DNA from: Collinsella sp. TM10-22
Lineage (GTDB): Bacteria; Actinomycetota; Coriobacteriia; Coriobacteriales; Coriobacteriaceae
NCBI RefSeq assembly: GCF_003466125.1
Contig: NZ_QSOC01000001.1
Coordinates: 359,632-423,631 of the forward strand
Direction of reading: 5' to 3'
Length of the DNA stretch: 64,000 nt
Shown here one piece after another: positions 63,426 through 64,000 of this stretch (position 1 is its first letter; each line of letters opens with the position of its first letter). Both the position numbers and the translations under genes were made by a program. Under the pieces are notes generated by a model. That model was not told the DNA's origin and searched no databases. It saw nothing but the letters and a program-made list of their open reading frames with translations.

Positions 63426-63464
63426 GTTCACGGCATGCCCAGTTTGAATGGGCATGCCGTGAAC
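63426..63464. terminator. Perfect inverted repeat between convergent genes
   Basis: GTTCACGGCATGCCCA and TGGGCATGCCGTGAAC, 16 perfect base pairs with loop GTTTGAA. T tracts are absent, but the position between two gene ends fits a bidirectional terminator. Confidence 0.7.
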
Positions 63465-63481
63465 TTCAGACTCGGAGCAAC

Positions 63482-64000
63482 CTAATTTGATTTATTACTA
63501 AAAAGGGAATAACAAAGTAACAGACACAGGAAGGCCATTGTAAGCAGGTAGGACATTCCAGCACCCAAAACACCTAATGCGGAGACAATCGGAACAGAAA
63601 CTAGCAGGGCAAGTAGACCGGCAGCAACATAAGAGATCAGAATAGCCCTTTGGCACCTCATAGTTACAAGTCCATAATACAAAACAGTGCAGACAACGTT
63701 AAACGCACCAGCAATCAGCAAAACAATCAGGGAATCGAGATACGGACTCAGGTCAACGAGATAAATAGCTGACAATATAGGCAGTCCTATAAAACCAGCA
63801 ACAATTACTATCGGAACTGATACTAATGCTGACCCAATAACACCTTTCTTTATTAATGATATAAAACCATTCCATCCTTGCTCGGCAAAGGTATCAGCGA
63901 GTGTTGATAACATCGGCTGGAATACAAAACCACCAATTAAATTAATGACCATTGAAGGCATTACGAGAATCGAATAAATCGTAAGTGCTTCCATAGAAAG
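63482..64000 (-). CDS. Polysaccharide flippase (Wzx/MATE-type), C-terminal part only
   Basis: The last ~172 residues of a multi-spanning transporter that continues past the right edge. Four or five hydrophobic segments with PSMVINLIGGFVFQPMLSTL, AGAFNVVCTVLYYGLVTMRC and VSALGVLGAGMSYLLTMAF follow the MOP-superfamily flippase pattern. It would move an undecaprenyl-linked repeat unit across the membrane, alongside the ABC exporter at the other end of the locus. Confidence 0.82.
   Translation of the reverse strand, partial: LSMEALTIYSILVMPSMVINLIGGFVFQPMLSTLADTFAEQGWNGFISLIKKGVIGSALVSVPIVIVAGFIGLPILSAIYLVDLSPYLDSLIVLLIAGAFNVVCTVLYYGLVTMRCQRAILISYVAAGLLALLVSVPIVSALGVLGAGMSYLLTMAFLCLLLCYSLFSNKSN

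Overview
The window looks like a chromosomal segment of a Coriobacteriia gut actinobacterium, most likely a Collinsella. This rests on gene content and order, GC-rich housekeeping genes, frequent TTG/GTG starts and an RmlC-RmlD fusion. I had no database search, so the genus is an inference. Nearly all of the first 33 kb is coded on the minus strand.

Layout. (1) 1-5.4 kb: truncated comM, yraN, rnhB, rplS, ppdK. (2) 5.7-12.2 kb: the PPDK regulatory kinase, glyS, glyQ, lepB, then the trmD-rimM-khpA-rpsP block. (3) 12.4-13.7 kb: plus-strand dinB. (4) 13.8-17.8 kb: rplU-rpmA-obgE-nadD-yqeK-rsfS. (5) 17.9-27.5 kb: the cell-shape cluster mreB-mreC-mreD-mrdA-rodA, followed by a DUF697-like membrane protein and a paired radical-SAM protein and radical-SAM-linked protein. 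(6) 27.6-33.7 kb: TPR membrane protein, cyclophilin, zinc-ribbon membrane protein, P-type ATPase, tRNA-Arg(CCG). (7) 34.0-42.6 kb, plus strand: a complete aromatic amino acid block (DAHP synthase, prephenate dehydrogenase, aroB, aroA, aroC, pheA, aroE-aroK fusion, aroQ), which covers every step from PEP and erythrose-4-phosphate to the Phe and Tyr branch acids. (8) 42.8-44.9 kb: a lower-GC XRE regulator, an acyltransferase and tRNA-Arg(TCT). (9) 44.9-64 kb: a surface polysaccharide locus with an ABC exporter pair, several glycosyltransferases, dTDP-L-rhamnose synthesis (rmlA, rmlB, rmlC-D fusion), a choline-binding-type cell wall protein broken by one in-frame stop, DUF2142 and DUF2304 membrane proteins, an acyltransferase, a capsule synthesis protein and a truncated flippase.

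The polysaccharide locus is a mosaic: very GC-rich rml genes alternate with AT-rich glycosyltransferase and membrane genes. A two-gene AT-rich unit (a P-loop protein and a DUF4869-like protein) sits between rmlB and rmlA and has no evident role in rhamnose synthesis. It is the best candidate here for an undescribed system. Other points of note: a palindromic repeat family with GGGTAGCTAA ends at four intergenic sites; a terminator-like hairpin and short ORF in front of the aro block; a GGTAAA repeat array upstream of ppdK; and a nearly perfect 24-bp hairpin between rmlB and rmlC-D.
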